DNA of 64,000 nt from Nostoc flagelliforme FACHB-838. GTDB lineage: Bacteria; Cyanobacteriota; Cyanobacteriia; Cyanobacteriales; Nostocaceae. A program made the translations under genes and the position numbers. Of this stretch, positions 26,875-35,760 are shown piece by piece. Positions within the stretch are counted from its first letter, which is position 1; the number at the start of each line of letters is the position of its first letter. The notes under the pieces are model-generated. The model saw only the letters and a program-made list of their open reading frames with translations. It did not search any database and had not been told where the DNA came from. The stretch spans positions 1 to 64,000 of the forward strand of contig NZ_JACJSI010000022.1 in assembly GCF_014698065.1 (NCBI RefSeq), in the 5' to 3' direction.

Positions 26875-28776
26875 TTGAATAAGCCTACAGATTCAGATAA
26901 ATCACCTTTTGTAATCACTTCGCCAATGGTTCAGCAGCCAATGTCGCCAAATTCATCAAATCAGTCACAACAGCCAGAACAAGTTGAAAAAATTTATTTA
27001 CCGCGTACCAGCGAATCGGAGAACTTAAAAAAGATTCGCCACACTGCTTCCCATGTAATGGCAATGGCAGTACAAAAGCTGTTTCCCAAGGCACAAGTTA
27101 CAATCGGCCCTTGGATTGAAAACGGTTTTTACTATGACTTTGACAGTCCAGAACCATTTAGCGAAAATGATCTCAAAGCCATCAAGAAAGAGATGGTAAA
27201 GATTATCAATCGCAAGTTGGCAGTAATTCGAGAAGAAGTCAGCCGCGAAGAAGCCGAACGCCGGATTCAGGGAATTAACGAACCTTACAAGCTAGAAATC
27301 CTGTCAGATATTAAAGAGGAACCAATCACGATTTACCACCTAGAGAATGAATGGTGGGATTTGTGTGCGGGGCCTCATCTGGAAAATACCAGTGAATTAA
27401 ACCCGAAAGCAATTGAACTAGAAAGCGTTGCTGGGGCTTATTGGCGTGGGGATGAAACTAAAGCTCAATTACAACGCATCTACGCCACCGCTTGGGAAAG
27501 CCCAGAACAACTCGCTGAATATAAGCGACGCAAAGAAGAAGCGCTGCGGCGAGATCACCGAAAACTGGGTAAGGAACTGGGATTATTTATATTTTCTGAT
27601 CTAGTAGGGCCAGGTTTACCTTTGTGGACACCCAAAGGCACTCTGTTACGGAGTACTTTAGAAGACTTCCTCAAGCAAGAACAATTAAAAAGGGGTTATT
27701 TATCTGTAGTAACGCCTCACATTGCCAGAGTAGATTTATTTAAAACCTCTGGACATTGGCAGAAATATAAAGAAGATATGTTCCCTTTAATGGCAGATGA
27801 CTCCGAAGCTGCTGCACAGGAACAGGGCTTTGTCATGAAGCCGATGAACTGCCCTTTTCACATCCAAATATATAAGAGTGAGTTACGCTCTTATCGAGAA
27901 CTACCGATGCGCTTGGCGGAATTTGGTACTGTTTACCGTTACGAACAATCAGGAGAATTGGGCGGTTTAACGCGGGTGCGCGGTTTTACTGTAGATGATT
28001 CTCACCTGTTCGTCACCCCAGAACAGCTAGATAGCGAATTCCTCAGTGTGGTGGATTTGATTTTGTCGGTGTTTAATAGTCTGCAACTGAAGAACTTTAA
28101 AGCTAGGCTAAGTTTCCGCGATCCAGCTAGTGATAAATACATTGGTTCAGATGAAGTTTGGGACAAAGCCGAAGGTGCAATTCGCCGTGCGGTTGAAACC
28201 TTGGGGATGGAACATTTTGAAGGTATTGGAGAAGCGGCATTTTATGGGCCAAAACTCGACTTTATCTTTAGTGATGCCTTAGAACGGGAGTGGCAATTAG
28301 GAACTGTGCAGGTAGATTACAACTTGCCAGAACGCTTTGATTTAGAGTACGTTGCCGAAGATGGTGTTCGCAAACGTCCAGTAATGATTCACCGTGCGCC
28401 TTTTGGTTCACTGGAACGATTAATTGGGATCTTAATTGAAGAATATGCAGGTGATTTCCCTTTGTGGTTAGCGCCAGTGCAAGCTAGATTACTGCCAGTG
28501 GGTGATACACAGCTAGACTTTGCTAAAGATGTGGTGGCGAAGATGCGTGCGTTGGGCATCCGTGCAGAAGTTGATACTAGTGGCGATCGCTTGGGTAAAC
28601 AGATTCGCAATGCAGAGAAAGAAAAAATACCCGTGATGGCTGTGGTGGGAGCTAAGGAAGTGGAAACCAACACCTTGAGTATCCGTACCCGCGCCTCTGG
28701 GGAATTGGGAGTTATCCCTGTAGATGAGGTGGTGGATAAGATAAAGGATGCGATCACTAAGTTCGAGAATTTCTAA
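26875..28776 (+). CDS. thrS: Threonyl-tRNA synthetase
   Basis: A 633-aa class II aminoacyl-tRNA synthetase. It lacks the N-terminal TGS domain of the E. coli enzyme but keeps the editing domain (HTASHVMAMAVQ with the H-x3-H pair and LCAGPH). The catalytic core follows, with FGTVYRYEQSGELGGLTRVR (motif 2) and IHRAPFGSLERLIGIL (motif 3). Zinc ligands are the Cys in MKPMNCPFH and His in DDSHLF and IHRA. The anticodon-binding domain is C-terminal. The frame begins at a TTG; an ATG at 26926 is an equally plausible start, because the first 40 residues are low-complexity and Gln/Ser-rich. Confidence 0.93.
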   Translation: MNKPTDSDKSPFVITSPMVQQPMSPNSSNQSQQPEQVEKIYLPRTSESENLKKIRHTASHVMAMAVQKLFPKAQVTIGPWIENGFYYDFDSPEPFSENDLKAIKKEMVKIINRKLAVIREEVSREEAERRIQGINEPYKLEILSDIKEEPITIYHLENEWWDLCAGPHLENTSELNPKAIELESVAGAYWRGDETKAQLQRIYATAWESPEQLAEYKRRKEEALRRDHRKLGKELGLFIFSDLVGPGLPLWTPKGTLLRSTLEDFLKQEQLKRGYLSVVTPHIARVDLFKTSGHWQKYKEDMFPLMADDSEAAAQEQGFVMKPMNCPFHIQIYKSELRSYRELPMRLAEFGTVYRYEQSGELGGLTRVRGFTVDDSHLFVTPEQLDSEFLSVVDLILSVFNSLQLKNFKARLSFRDPASDKYIGSDEVWDKAEGAIRRAVETLGMEHFEGIGEAAFYGPKLDFIFSDALEREWQLGTVQVDYNLPERFDLEYVAEDGVRKRPVMIHRAPFGSLERLIGILIEEYAGDFPLWLAPVQARLLPVGDTQLDFAKDVVAKMRALGIRAEVDTSGDRLGKQIRNAEKEKIPVMAVVGAKEVETNTLSIRTRASGELGVIPVDEVVDKIKDAITKFENF

Positions 28777-28789
28777 AATCTAACCACAG

Positions 28790-28820
28790 ACGCACACTAA
28801 TTATAATTGGTGTGCGTTTT
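28790..28820 (+). terminator. Terminator of thrS
   Basis: Stem acgcacac / gtgtgcgt extended by AT pairs, followed by tttt, about 15 bases after the thrS stop. Between this and the next gene (28821-29097) I see nothing convincing. Confidence 0.75.
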
Positions 28821-29097
28821 GTCTGGTAAATCAGATCATCGGCTAGCTGGTAGGTTTTGGCAAAGGTGCGATCGTCATGTATTTCCAGTTCAAAGATTTA
28901 TTTTAATTTTAACTTTTCACGGGATTTGGAAGGTCAGAAAGTATCATAAACAACAAAAGTTTTCTCAATCACCGCACCCAAGAAAACTTTTTGAGTTTTT
29001 CAACACTGATAGAATTGATTTAAAGACTTGTGGAATCTGCTCTTCCTAAACAGACTGGACTTGCATAAATTAACGTCAATAATTTTTGACTAACATT

Positions 29098-29601
29098 ATG
29101 AACCGCTTTACCTCTATTTTGCTGGCTGGCTTGATAGCATCTGCATCAGCTTTGGCTATTTCTCCAAAAGCTGACGCTAATACACCAGTGTCTTATCTTG
29201 CTGAGTTCGATAGCCACAGCTATCAACGCAACGATGATGGTAATTACGAACGTCATAGTCGTCACTACAGAAATGGTGATTATGACCGCCAGAATGACGT
29301 TCGCAACATTCGTAACAATTATCGCCGTTATGACATTGAAAATTATCGCCGTTATGACCACGATAACAACCGTCGCTATGAACGCGATAACAATCGTCGC
29401 TATGAACGCGATAACAATCGTCGCTATGAACGCGATAACAACCGTCGTTATGACCGCGATAACAACCGTCGTTATGACCGCGATAACAATCGTCGTTATG
29501 AACGCGATAATAATCGTCGTTATGAACGCGATAATAACCTTCGCAACATTCGCGACAATAACCATCGCTATGAGCGCGATCGCAACTGGGATCGTCGTTA
29601 A
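29098..29601 (+). CDS. Secreted octapeptide-repeat protein (R/Y/D/N-rich)
   Basis: A 167-aa exported protein. Signal peptide at about residues 1-27 (hydrophobic, ending ISPKADA), then a strongly polar region made of only a few residue types. The core is eight consecutive units of the form RRY(E/D)(R/H)DNN, flanked by degenerate units (YRRYDIENYRRYDHDNN). The repeat is also exact at DNA level (24-bp period). Start taken at the ATG at 29098 immediately before the signal peptide. No known domain. The Arg/Tyr/Asp composition suggests a polymer-, metal- or nucleic-acid-binding or matrix protein outside the cell; this is inference. It stands alone. Confidence 0.75.
   Translation: MNRFTSILLAGLIASASALAISPKADANTPVSYLAEFDSHSYQRNDDGNYERHSRHYRNGDYDRQNDVRNIRNNYRRYDIENYRRYDHDNNRRYERDNNRRYERDNNRRYERDNNRRYDRDNNRRYDRDNNRRYERDNNRRYERDNNLRNIRDNNHRYERDRNWDRR
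29347..29538. repeat. 24-bp tandem repeat, eight units
   Basis: Eight in-frame units (cgtcgctatgaacgcgataa plus four bases) encoding RRYxRDNN inside the secreted repeat protein gene. Adjacent units are nearly identical in synonymous positions, indicating recent expansion or homogenisation. The other reading frames are also open because of this periodicity. Confidence 0.9.
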
Positions 29602-29692
29602 TCCCTCCGCCTTTATTTATTAAGCTTGGTTCCGGGTGAACTGAGCATTTAATTTTACTTGGCGGTAGGACAGACACAATCTCTTTTTCCAT

Positions 29693-29803
29693 ATCTGACT
29701 TTTCACTCTTATCTAGAAAATCTCGCTTCCATTCCCTAGTAGGAAAGCTTGCTTAGGGTTTATGTGTAGTCTTGGGTTTTCTATATGAAGTGAAAAGTCA
29801 GAT
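29693..29803. repeat. Spaced inverted repeat (15-bp arms)
   Basis: Arms atctgacttttcact (29693-29707) and agtgaaaagtcagat (29789-29803) are perfect reverse complements 81 bases apart. Inside lie smaller symmetries (ggaaagcttgcttagg). It could be a small mobile element (MITE-like), a folded RNA or a terminator structure. It lies in the 380-bp gap between the repeat protein and DUF29 genes. Confidence 0.5.
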
Positions 29804-29981
29804 TTTAATTAAATCAAAAACTTCCCTCAGCCTAGTACAATTTCTAAGCTAGTTTTGAGGGTTTAGAGTAAGGACTAAAATCCTGACTACGAACTAGCTT
29901 ACCCATGAATTTAAACTTGACAGATAGAAAATTTATAATTGTATATGATTAAATTATGGAATGTAGGTAGAAGGTAAAAAT

Positions 29982-30425
29982 ATGACAATTACTACCAACT
30001 TAAAACAACTCTATGAAACCGATGAGAATTTATGGTTAGAAGAAACTATTGAATTATTAAAACAAAAACAGTTTACCCAACTTGATTTAGAAAACTTAAT
30101 TGAGGAATTAATTAACTTGGGTAAAAGAGATTTAGCTAAAGCAAAAAGCCTTTTAAGGCAAATAATTATTCATTTATTATTACTTCAATATTGGCAGGTA
30201 GAATATCAAAGAAACTATCGTCATTGGATTGGAGAAATTCAAACCTTTAGATATGACTTAAATAATCATTTAACAACGAATTTAACAAAAAAGTTACAGG
30301 ATGATTTAGAGAATATTTATCAAAGTGCGGTTGATTTGGTGAAAATTAAAACCGATTTAACAATTTTTCTAGAAAAGTCTCCTTATACTCTTGTACAATT
30401 ATTAGATGAAAATTATTTACCTTAA
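29982..30425 (+). CDS. DUF29 family protein
   Basis: A 147-aa all-helical protein of the DUF29 family, abundant in cyanobacteria. Typical blocks are LYETDENLWLEETIELLKQK, LDLENLIEELINLGKRDL and LLRQIIIHLLLLQYW, plus YRHWIGEIQTFRYDLNNHL. Function unknown; members cluster in accessory regions along with toxin-antitoxin genes, as here. ATG at 29982 follows an AAGGT-like site. Confidence 0.82.
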   Translation: MTITTNLKQLYETDENLWLEETIELLKQKQFTQLDLENLIEELINLGKRDLAKAKSLLRQIIIHLLLLQYWQVEYQRNYRHWIGEIQTFRYDLNNHLTTNLTKKLQDDLENIYQSAVDLVKIKTDLTIFLEKSPYTLVQLLDENYLP

Positions 30426-30518
30426 ATATATAAATATTATCTGATTTTTGGTAAATAAAAGCAGTACTGAGATCGGTCACTTCTTGCAGGGGTGGTTTGG
30501 AAAGTTGCTGCGATTTTG

Positions 30519-30590
30519 CGTTAGCGAAGCTCGCCGTACCACTTCGTGGAAGCAAGCTACACGTAGCGTCTCGTAGAGAAGGCATCGCAG
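30519..30590. repeat. GC-rich dispersed repeat cluster
   Basis: Concatenated blocks (gcgttagcgaagctcgccgt, agcaagctacacgtagcgtc, tcgtagagaaggcatcgc) of the same class as 16941-17070. It lies between DUF29 and the antitoxin operon. Confidence 0.55.
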
Positions 30591-30685
30591 TTTCAGGAAT
30601 AGTCATGAGAATAATCCTTTTTCAGTCTTCTTTATTTTGACTCAAGGATTTGACTAAATGCACGGCAATGGCGATCGCAATTGCA

Positions 30686-30966
30686 CTATTTTTGAGTAAC
30701 TTCAGTGAGGGCTTCATGGATAACCTCATCGTTAACACCGTGACGTTTCAAGCTAGCAATCAGTGCTGAGATAGTATCACCTTCCAGTCGTTCCAGATCA
30801 ACTCTTAGCCCTTGCCCAATATAGGCACGAACTAACGGCTGATAGCCAGAAAATCCCAGTAATGGTGCTATTCTTTTTAAATCTTCAATGACATCTTCGG
30901 GAATGCGAATTGTGACTGTCGTCATTGGACGATTTTTATCGAGTCGCTTTTTCAGTGCTTCAGCTT

Positions 30967-30970
<4 letters not shown>
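30686..30970 (-). CDS. CopG/ribbon-helix-helix antitoxin-like protein
   Basis: A 94-aa protein with a ribbon-helix-helix DNA-binding segment (PMTTVTIRIPEDVIEDLKRI) followed by LLGFSGYQPLVRAYIGQGLR, as in CopG/BrnA-like antitoxins. The C-terminal helix is TISALIASLKRHGVNDEVIH. The ATG overlaps the end of the upstream antitoxin frame by four bases (ATGA), so it is the third cistron of a toxin-antitoxin operon. It is intact, unlike the two genes before it. It likely autorepresses the operon or neutralises a toxin; the partner here is inferred. Confidence 0.75.
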
Positions 30971-31380
<410 letters not shown>

Positions 31381-31404
31381 ATTTAGTCAATTACATAGGC
31401 TTTG

Positions 31405-33102
31405 TTAGACAACAGATGTAGTAGCTTGAATTTCTACCACAAGATTTAGGTCTGCCAACTCAGGAACTGATTTTTGAAATGCCTTTAAAATCATTTCATT
31501 ACTCTTACTTTTAACTAGCCGTTCTATATAGTTTATTAACTCGTTGGTAGATTTATTAGTCCTGAATCCAAAGATACTAGATGCTTGAGGCAATAATCCT
31601 TTATTGTTGTACAAGCGCAGTGCCGCAGGATAATTCTGGTTAACTAAGATAGAATCCACTAAATTATTTGTCTCTGCATATAAAGACGGAATATCGATGT
31701 TGCTCATTATATCATTCAATGCCTTTATAAGTTCTGACTCTCCAAGGACTTTTGCATTGAATTTTAAGAAACTTCCTTCAATCCGATCTGCAACAATAGC
31801 AGAGATAAGACGTTCTTTTTCTTTTTCCATGTGAGTAAATACTAATTTTTTGGTTTCTTCAATGAGGCTATTTGCATCTTCAGGTCTATTTAATGCTGTT
31901 GCCACAATACGTAATACATCTTCTGAAAGAAAAAGATTCTCAATTTCTGAGACATCAAGACAGAATATATCGCGCTGCTTTAAATATTGGACTTGTTCAT
32001 CTGCCCTAAAGTCACGATCAATAATTCCCTTACATTCAAGATTATGGAGAGTTTTTAGTTTCAAGAATGAGCAAGTTGAATGAATCACTTCTTCATGACC
32101 ACCACATGGAGTCACAGTAAAATTTTTAAACAAATGCGAGAATAAGAAGTACTCCAAGCTATTTCTATCGCCTTCGACAAATAAAATTGGTTTTCTGCTT
32201 CCCAGAATTTCTAGAAGAAGCCGTTCGGGAATATCTTCATTCTCAGGAATTAAATGCCAATCCCACTGATTGCTGTTATAGCTCTTAAGCCAGATTTTTG
32301 TAGCACTCACGCGAGTTACTGCAAAATCCAAGTCGTGGGTCAAATATACAAATATACAATCTGGTCTTTCAGCTTCGACTGCATCCCACAAACGACTTTG
32401 TAATGCTCTATGTAGATGAAGTTCAGGTTCATCAATAACTAATATGCCGTTTTCTTTTGCAGCAAGGCACTGCCCAATAAGATAAAAGATTACCCGTTCT
32501 CCATCACTCATTTCAGAGGCATGATACGAAGTTCCACCATCTTTAGGGCGGGCTTCTATTTTTCCTGCGCCAATAATAAGCTCACGATGTGGAAGAACAA
32601 ACTCCCAAATTCGTTTGATGATATCAAGGTTAGTTTCTGGAGGTATTTCTGGTTGACCTGTAATTCTGATCCGTTGCCGATATTTCGTACTTTTATCAAA
32701 CTCTTCTGTAAATAAATAGGTGAGCAACTTATCATAATCAGTCTGGAGAAATGTACTGGGCTTAGACTGATATTTATGTCCCATTTTGTAATTCTGTAAC
32801 TGTTCAGGCTCTATATTGTGCTGATAATAACCATAACGAAGGTTATTTTCAGCAGCATCAATGGAAGAAGTAGAACAGTATTCTGGTATCGAAAGGGATT
32901 TTTGCGCTCCAATTCGGTGTACCAAATGTTTTTGTGGTGATTCCAAATCAACCCAAGAGCCAAAACGTGTCTTACCTGAACCGTTAGCCCCTACTATGAC
33001 AACACTCGATTTAACTAGTACTTCTGTCGAAGCCTGGGAATTTAAAATCGGTGATGGCAGAGCCAGGCTGCGAGTTCCGGGCAACTGAGTATCTGTTTGC
33101 AT
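31405..33102 (-). CDS. ABC-type ATPase fused to DUF4435 TOPRIM nuclease-like domain
   Basis: A 565-aa protein. ATPase: Walker A GANGSGKT (residues 38-45), signature SEMSDGERVIFYLIGQ (around 198-211), Walker B LVIDEPELHLH (221-231), and H-loop LTHD. C-terminal half: DUF4435/TOPRIM-like, with ILFVEGDRNS (Glu 310), GIIDRDFR (Asp 362 and 364) and SEIENLFLS (385-393). These match the Glu and D-x-D of OLD-type nucleases. The same two domains make up the PARIS phage-defence system (AriA and AriB) and OLD proteins. Here they are on one chain. It lies next to a toxin-antitoxin relic. Defence function is inferred from architecture and setting. Confidence 0.75.
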   Translation of the reverse strand: MQTDTQLPGTRSLALPSPILNSQASTEVLVKSSVVIVGANGSGKTRFGSWVDLESPQKHLVHRIGAQKSLSIPEYCSTSSIDAAENNLRYGYYQHNIEPEQLQNYKMGHKYQSKPSTFLQTDYDKLLTYLFTEEFDKSTKYRQRIRITGQPEIPPETNLDIIKRIWEFVLPHRELIIGAGKIEARPKDGGTSYHASEMSDGERVIFYLIGQCLAAKENGILVIDEPELHLHRALQSRLWDAVEAERPDCIFVYLTHDLDFAVTRVSATKIWLKSYNSNQWDWHLIPENEDIPERLLLEILGSRKPILFVEGDRNSLEYFLFSHLFKNFTVTPCGGHEEVIHSTCSFLKLKTLHNLECKGIIDRDFRADEQVQYLKQRDIFCLDVSEIENLFLSEDVLRIVATALNRPEDANSLIEETKKLVFTHMEKEKERLISAIVADRIEGSFLKFNAKVLGESELIKALNDIMSNIDIPSLYAETNNLVDSILVNQNYPAALRLYNNKGLLPQASSIFGFRTNKSTNELINYIERLVKSKSNEMILKAFQKSVPELADLNLVVEIQATTSVV

Positions 33103-33375
33103 GACGAGCTAATTCAGTACATAACTCAATATTAGCAAGTTTACACTGCCTAAGTAACTATTATACAGACAATTACCGTATATACACCCTGGTAAAAATG
33201 ATATAGCAGTTACCAAAGCCGTTAGGACAGTTCGCGGTAAACGCGTCTTCAACAGGGTACTATGTGATTTTATTGTTGTCCAAAGCTCCCTGTCCGTTGC
33301 TATATCCAAAAAAATTCTGGATATCATTCTCTGAAATAACGTATGTATAGATGCGTGATGGAAGATAAATAAAAA
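33103..33375. other. Intergenic region
   Basis: AT-rich space between the ATPase gene and the typA terminator. An 89-codon frame on the minus strand lacks protein-like composition and a ribosome-binding site, so it is not called. The upstream signals of the ATPase gene must lie at the beginning of this space. Confidence 0.5.
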
Positions 33376-33400
33376 CAAAAAGCCCGCTCATGCGGGCTTT
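33376..33400 (-). terminator. Terminator of typA
   Basis: On the minus strand, stem agcccgc / gcgggct with a 4-base loop followed by a run of T residues, about 25 bases after the typA stop. Confidence 0.9.
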
Positions 33401-33423
33401 CTAAATCAATTAAGAATTCTTAC

Positions 33424-35214
33424 TTATCGTTTCGCCAACTTCTTCGACATCTTGCGCAGACGAATTGATTGAGGTGTAACTTCCACCAATTCATCGGAGC
33501 CAATGTATTCCAAAGCACGCTCTAAGCTCATGTCTATCGGTGCTTGCAGTTGCACCAATTCATCGCCACCAGCAGCCCGGTGGTTGGTCAACTGCTTGGT
33601 CTTACAGATATTCAATTCCAAATCTTGGGAACGATTGTGTTCTCCTACAATCATGCCTCTGTAAACCTTTGTGCCGGGAGTAATAAAGAATGCTCCTCTA
33701 TCTTCGGCGTTTCTCATAGCGTAGAAGGTAGAAACACCCTCTTCAAAGGAGATTAAAACGCCTTTGTTACGGGCTTCAATATCACCACTGATTGGACGGT
33801 AATCTAAGAAGCTGTGGTTCATGATGCCTTCGCCACGAGTCATCCGCATGAATTCACCCCGGAAACCAATCAAACCACGGGCGGGAATCACAAACTCTAA
33901 CTGGGTGCGATCGCCACTACCCGGTTGCATATCTTGCATTTCGCCTTTGCGTTGTCCCAGGCGTTCAATACAGCTACCCACACCATCAGCAGGAATGTCT
34001 AACACCAAGAGTTCGTAAGGTTCGCAAGGTTGACCGTTCATTTCGCGGTAAATTACCTGTGGCTGAGATACCTGAAACTCGAAGCCTTCCCGACGCATGG
34101 TTTCAATTAAGATACCCAGGTGGAGTTCTCCACGGCCGGAAACGAGGAATTTATCGGGAGAATCGGTTTCTTCGACACGCAAAGCAACGTTGGTTTCAAG
34201 TTCGCGGAATAGGCGATCGCGTATTTGTCTTGATGTCACCAACTTGCCTTCTTGACCAGCAAAGGGCGAATCATTCACCCAGAAAGCCATTTGCAAGGTT
34301 GGTTCATCCACTTTAATTAGTGGTAAAGCTTGTGGTTCATTGGGGTCAGTAATCGTTTCCCCAATATAAGCATCAGCGAAACCAGCCACCGCCACAATAT
34401 AACCTGCGGTTGCTTCTTCCATGTCTACCCGCTTCAGACCTTCAAAGCCCATCAGCTTGGTAATTTTACCTTTGACAATCGTGCCATCTTCTGTAACTAA
34501 AGCCGCTTGCTGTCCTGAGCGGATAGTACCGTTGTGAATTCTGCCAATGACAATCCGTCCCAGATATTCAGAATAATCTAGGGTTGTAACTTGCAATTGC
34601 AGAGGCTTTTTGCTATCACCCACTGGTGGTGGAACGTGTTTCAGAATTGCATTAAACAGGGGTTGCATATCTACCGATTCTGCTTCTAGGCTTTCCTTAG
34701 CAAAACCTGCCATCCCGGAAGCAAACAGATAGGTAAAATCACACTGGTCTTCATCTGCCCCTAATTCCAAGAACAGATCCAATACTTTATCAACAGCAAC
34801 GTGGGGGTCAGCTTGGCCACGATCAATTTTGTTGATGATAACAATGGGGCGCAGCCCTTTTTCTAAAGCTTTTTTGAGGACAAAGCGTGTTTGGGGCATG
34901 GGGCCTTCATTGGCATCGACAATTAGAAGACATCCGTCAACCATGCCGAGTACGCGTTCAACTTCACCACCAAAGTCAGCGTGTCCAGGAGTATCAACAA
35001 TATTAATTAGTGTTTCTTTGTAGCGAACCGCCGTATTTTTGGAAAGGATAGTAATACCCCGTTCTCTTTCTAGGGCGTTGGAGTCCATAACGCAATCCGG
35101 AACGTCTTCGCCTTCGCGGAAAATGCCGGATTGTTTGAGGAGTGCGTCAACCAGGGTGGTTTTACCGTGGTCAACGTGGGCGATAATGGCGACGTTGCGA
35201 ATTGGGAGCGTCAT
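33424..35214 (-). CDS. typA: Ribosome-associated GTPase TypA/BipA
   Basis: A 596-aa translational GTPase that binds ribosomes and aids assembly or stress adaptation. G motifs: [14 protein letters not shown] (P-loop), [10 protein letters not shown] (switch I), [14 protein letters not shown] (switch II), and NKIDR (G4). EF-Tu-like beta-barrel, domain III/V and a TypA-specific C-terminal domain (GERGITI absent; [11 protein letters not shown] and [11 protein letters not shown] present) follow. Full family length. ATG at 35214, long 546-bp upstream gap. It has its own terminator, so it is monocistronic. Confidence 0.95.
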   Translation of the reverse strand: MTLPIRNVAIIAHVDHGKTTLVDALLKQSGIFREGEDVPDCVMDSNALERERGITILSKNTAVRYKETLINIVDTPGHADFGGEVERVLGMVDGCLLIVDANEGPMPQTRFVLKKALEKGLRPIVIINKIDRGQADPHVAVDKVLDLFLELGADEDQCDFTYLFASGMAGFAKESLEAESVDMQPLFNAILKHVPPPVGDSKKPLQLQVTTLDYSEYLGRIVIGRIHNGTIRSGQQAALVTEDGTIVKGKITKLMGFEGLKRVDMEEATAGYIVAVAGFADAYIGETITDPNEPQALPLIKVDEPTLQMAFWVNDSPFAGQEGKLVTSRQIRDRLFRELETNVALRVEETDSPDKFLVSGRGELHLGILIETMRREGFEFQVSQPQVIYREMNGQPCEPYELLVLDIPADGVGSCIERLGQRKGEMQDMQPGSGDRTQLEFVIPARGLIGFRGEFMRMTRGEGIMNHSFLDYRPISGDIEARNKGVLISFEEGVSTFYAMRNAEDRGAFFITPGTKVYRGMIVGEHNRSQDLELNICKTKQLTNHRAAGGDELVQLQAPIDMSLERALEYIGSDELVEVTPQSIRLRKMSKKLAKR

Positions 35215-35760
35215 AGAAGCTTTTGGTGAACTCTAGAGTTGGGTTTTGAGATTTACATTACATTTGAATGCTAGGCTTTTCTAACAGAATTGGGGATGAT
35301 CAGCAAACTCTGTAAAGAACCTTTAACAATTCTAGCGTAATCGTCACAATTACGGTGAGTTTTGTAAACGTTGCTGAGGGGCTTCCAACTAAAAAAATAC
35401 CCATCACTTTGGTGAGTAGGGGAAGCAGGGGGCGCAGGGGAAGCAGGGGAGGAAGAATCTAGCGATCGTCTTCGCTCCCAAAATTGAATAATTTAATTTC
35501 TGGAAGTCCTTGAGACGGAAAGTTATGCAGGCTGAATTGTGTGCTTTGAGTTAAATTATTTATCCGATGTTGTTAGGAAGATTAACAAAGGTAGTTGAAG
35601 AGCGGGTAAATGTATGGTTAAAACTTCTAAAATATATTTTGTTCTTTAAATCAGTCTGGCTTATGCGACAATTAACACCAGCATTTTGGAGTTTTAAATA
35701 ATGACTTGAGTGTTAAAACGGCAATTGCAGAAAGTCAAAAAATCTAAAATCTAAAATTGT
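35215..35760. other. Divergent intergenic region typA / amidase
   Basis: 546 bp without a gene. At 35400-35450 there is a G-rich low-complexity tract (ggggaagcagggggcgcagg). The rest is AT-rich and should hold both promoters, none of which I can place with confidence. Confidence 0.5.

Noticed and set aside
28807..29049. 80-codon frame after thrS
   Set aside because: Begins within the thrS terminator, no ribosome-binding site, no protein-like pattern.
29146..29692. Long open frames antisense and in frame 2 of the octapeptide gene
   Set aside because: By-products of the 24-bp repeat; only the called frame has a signal peptide and balanced termini.
33109..33378. 89-codon frame upstream of the ATPase gene
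   Set aside because: No ribosome-binding site or recognisable motif; runs into the typA terminator.
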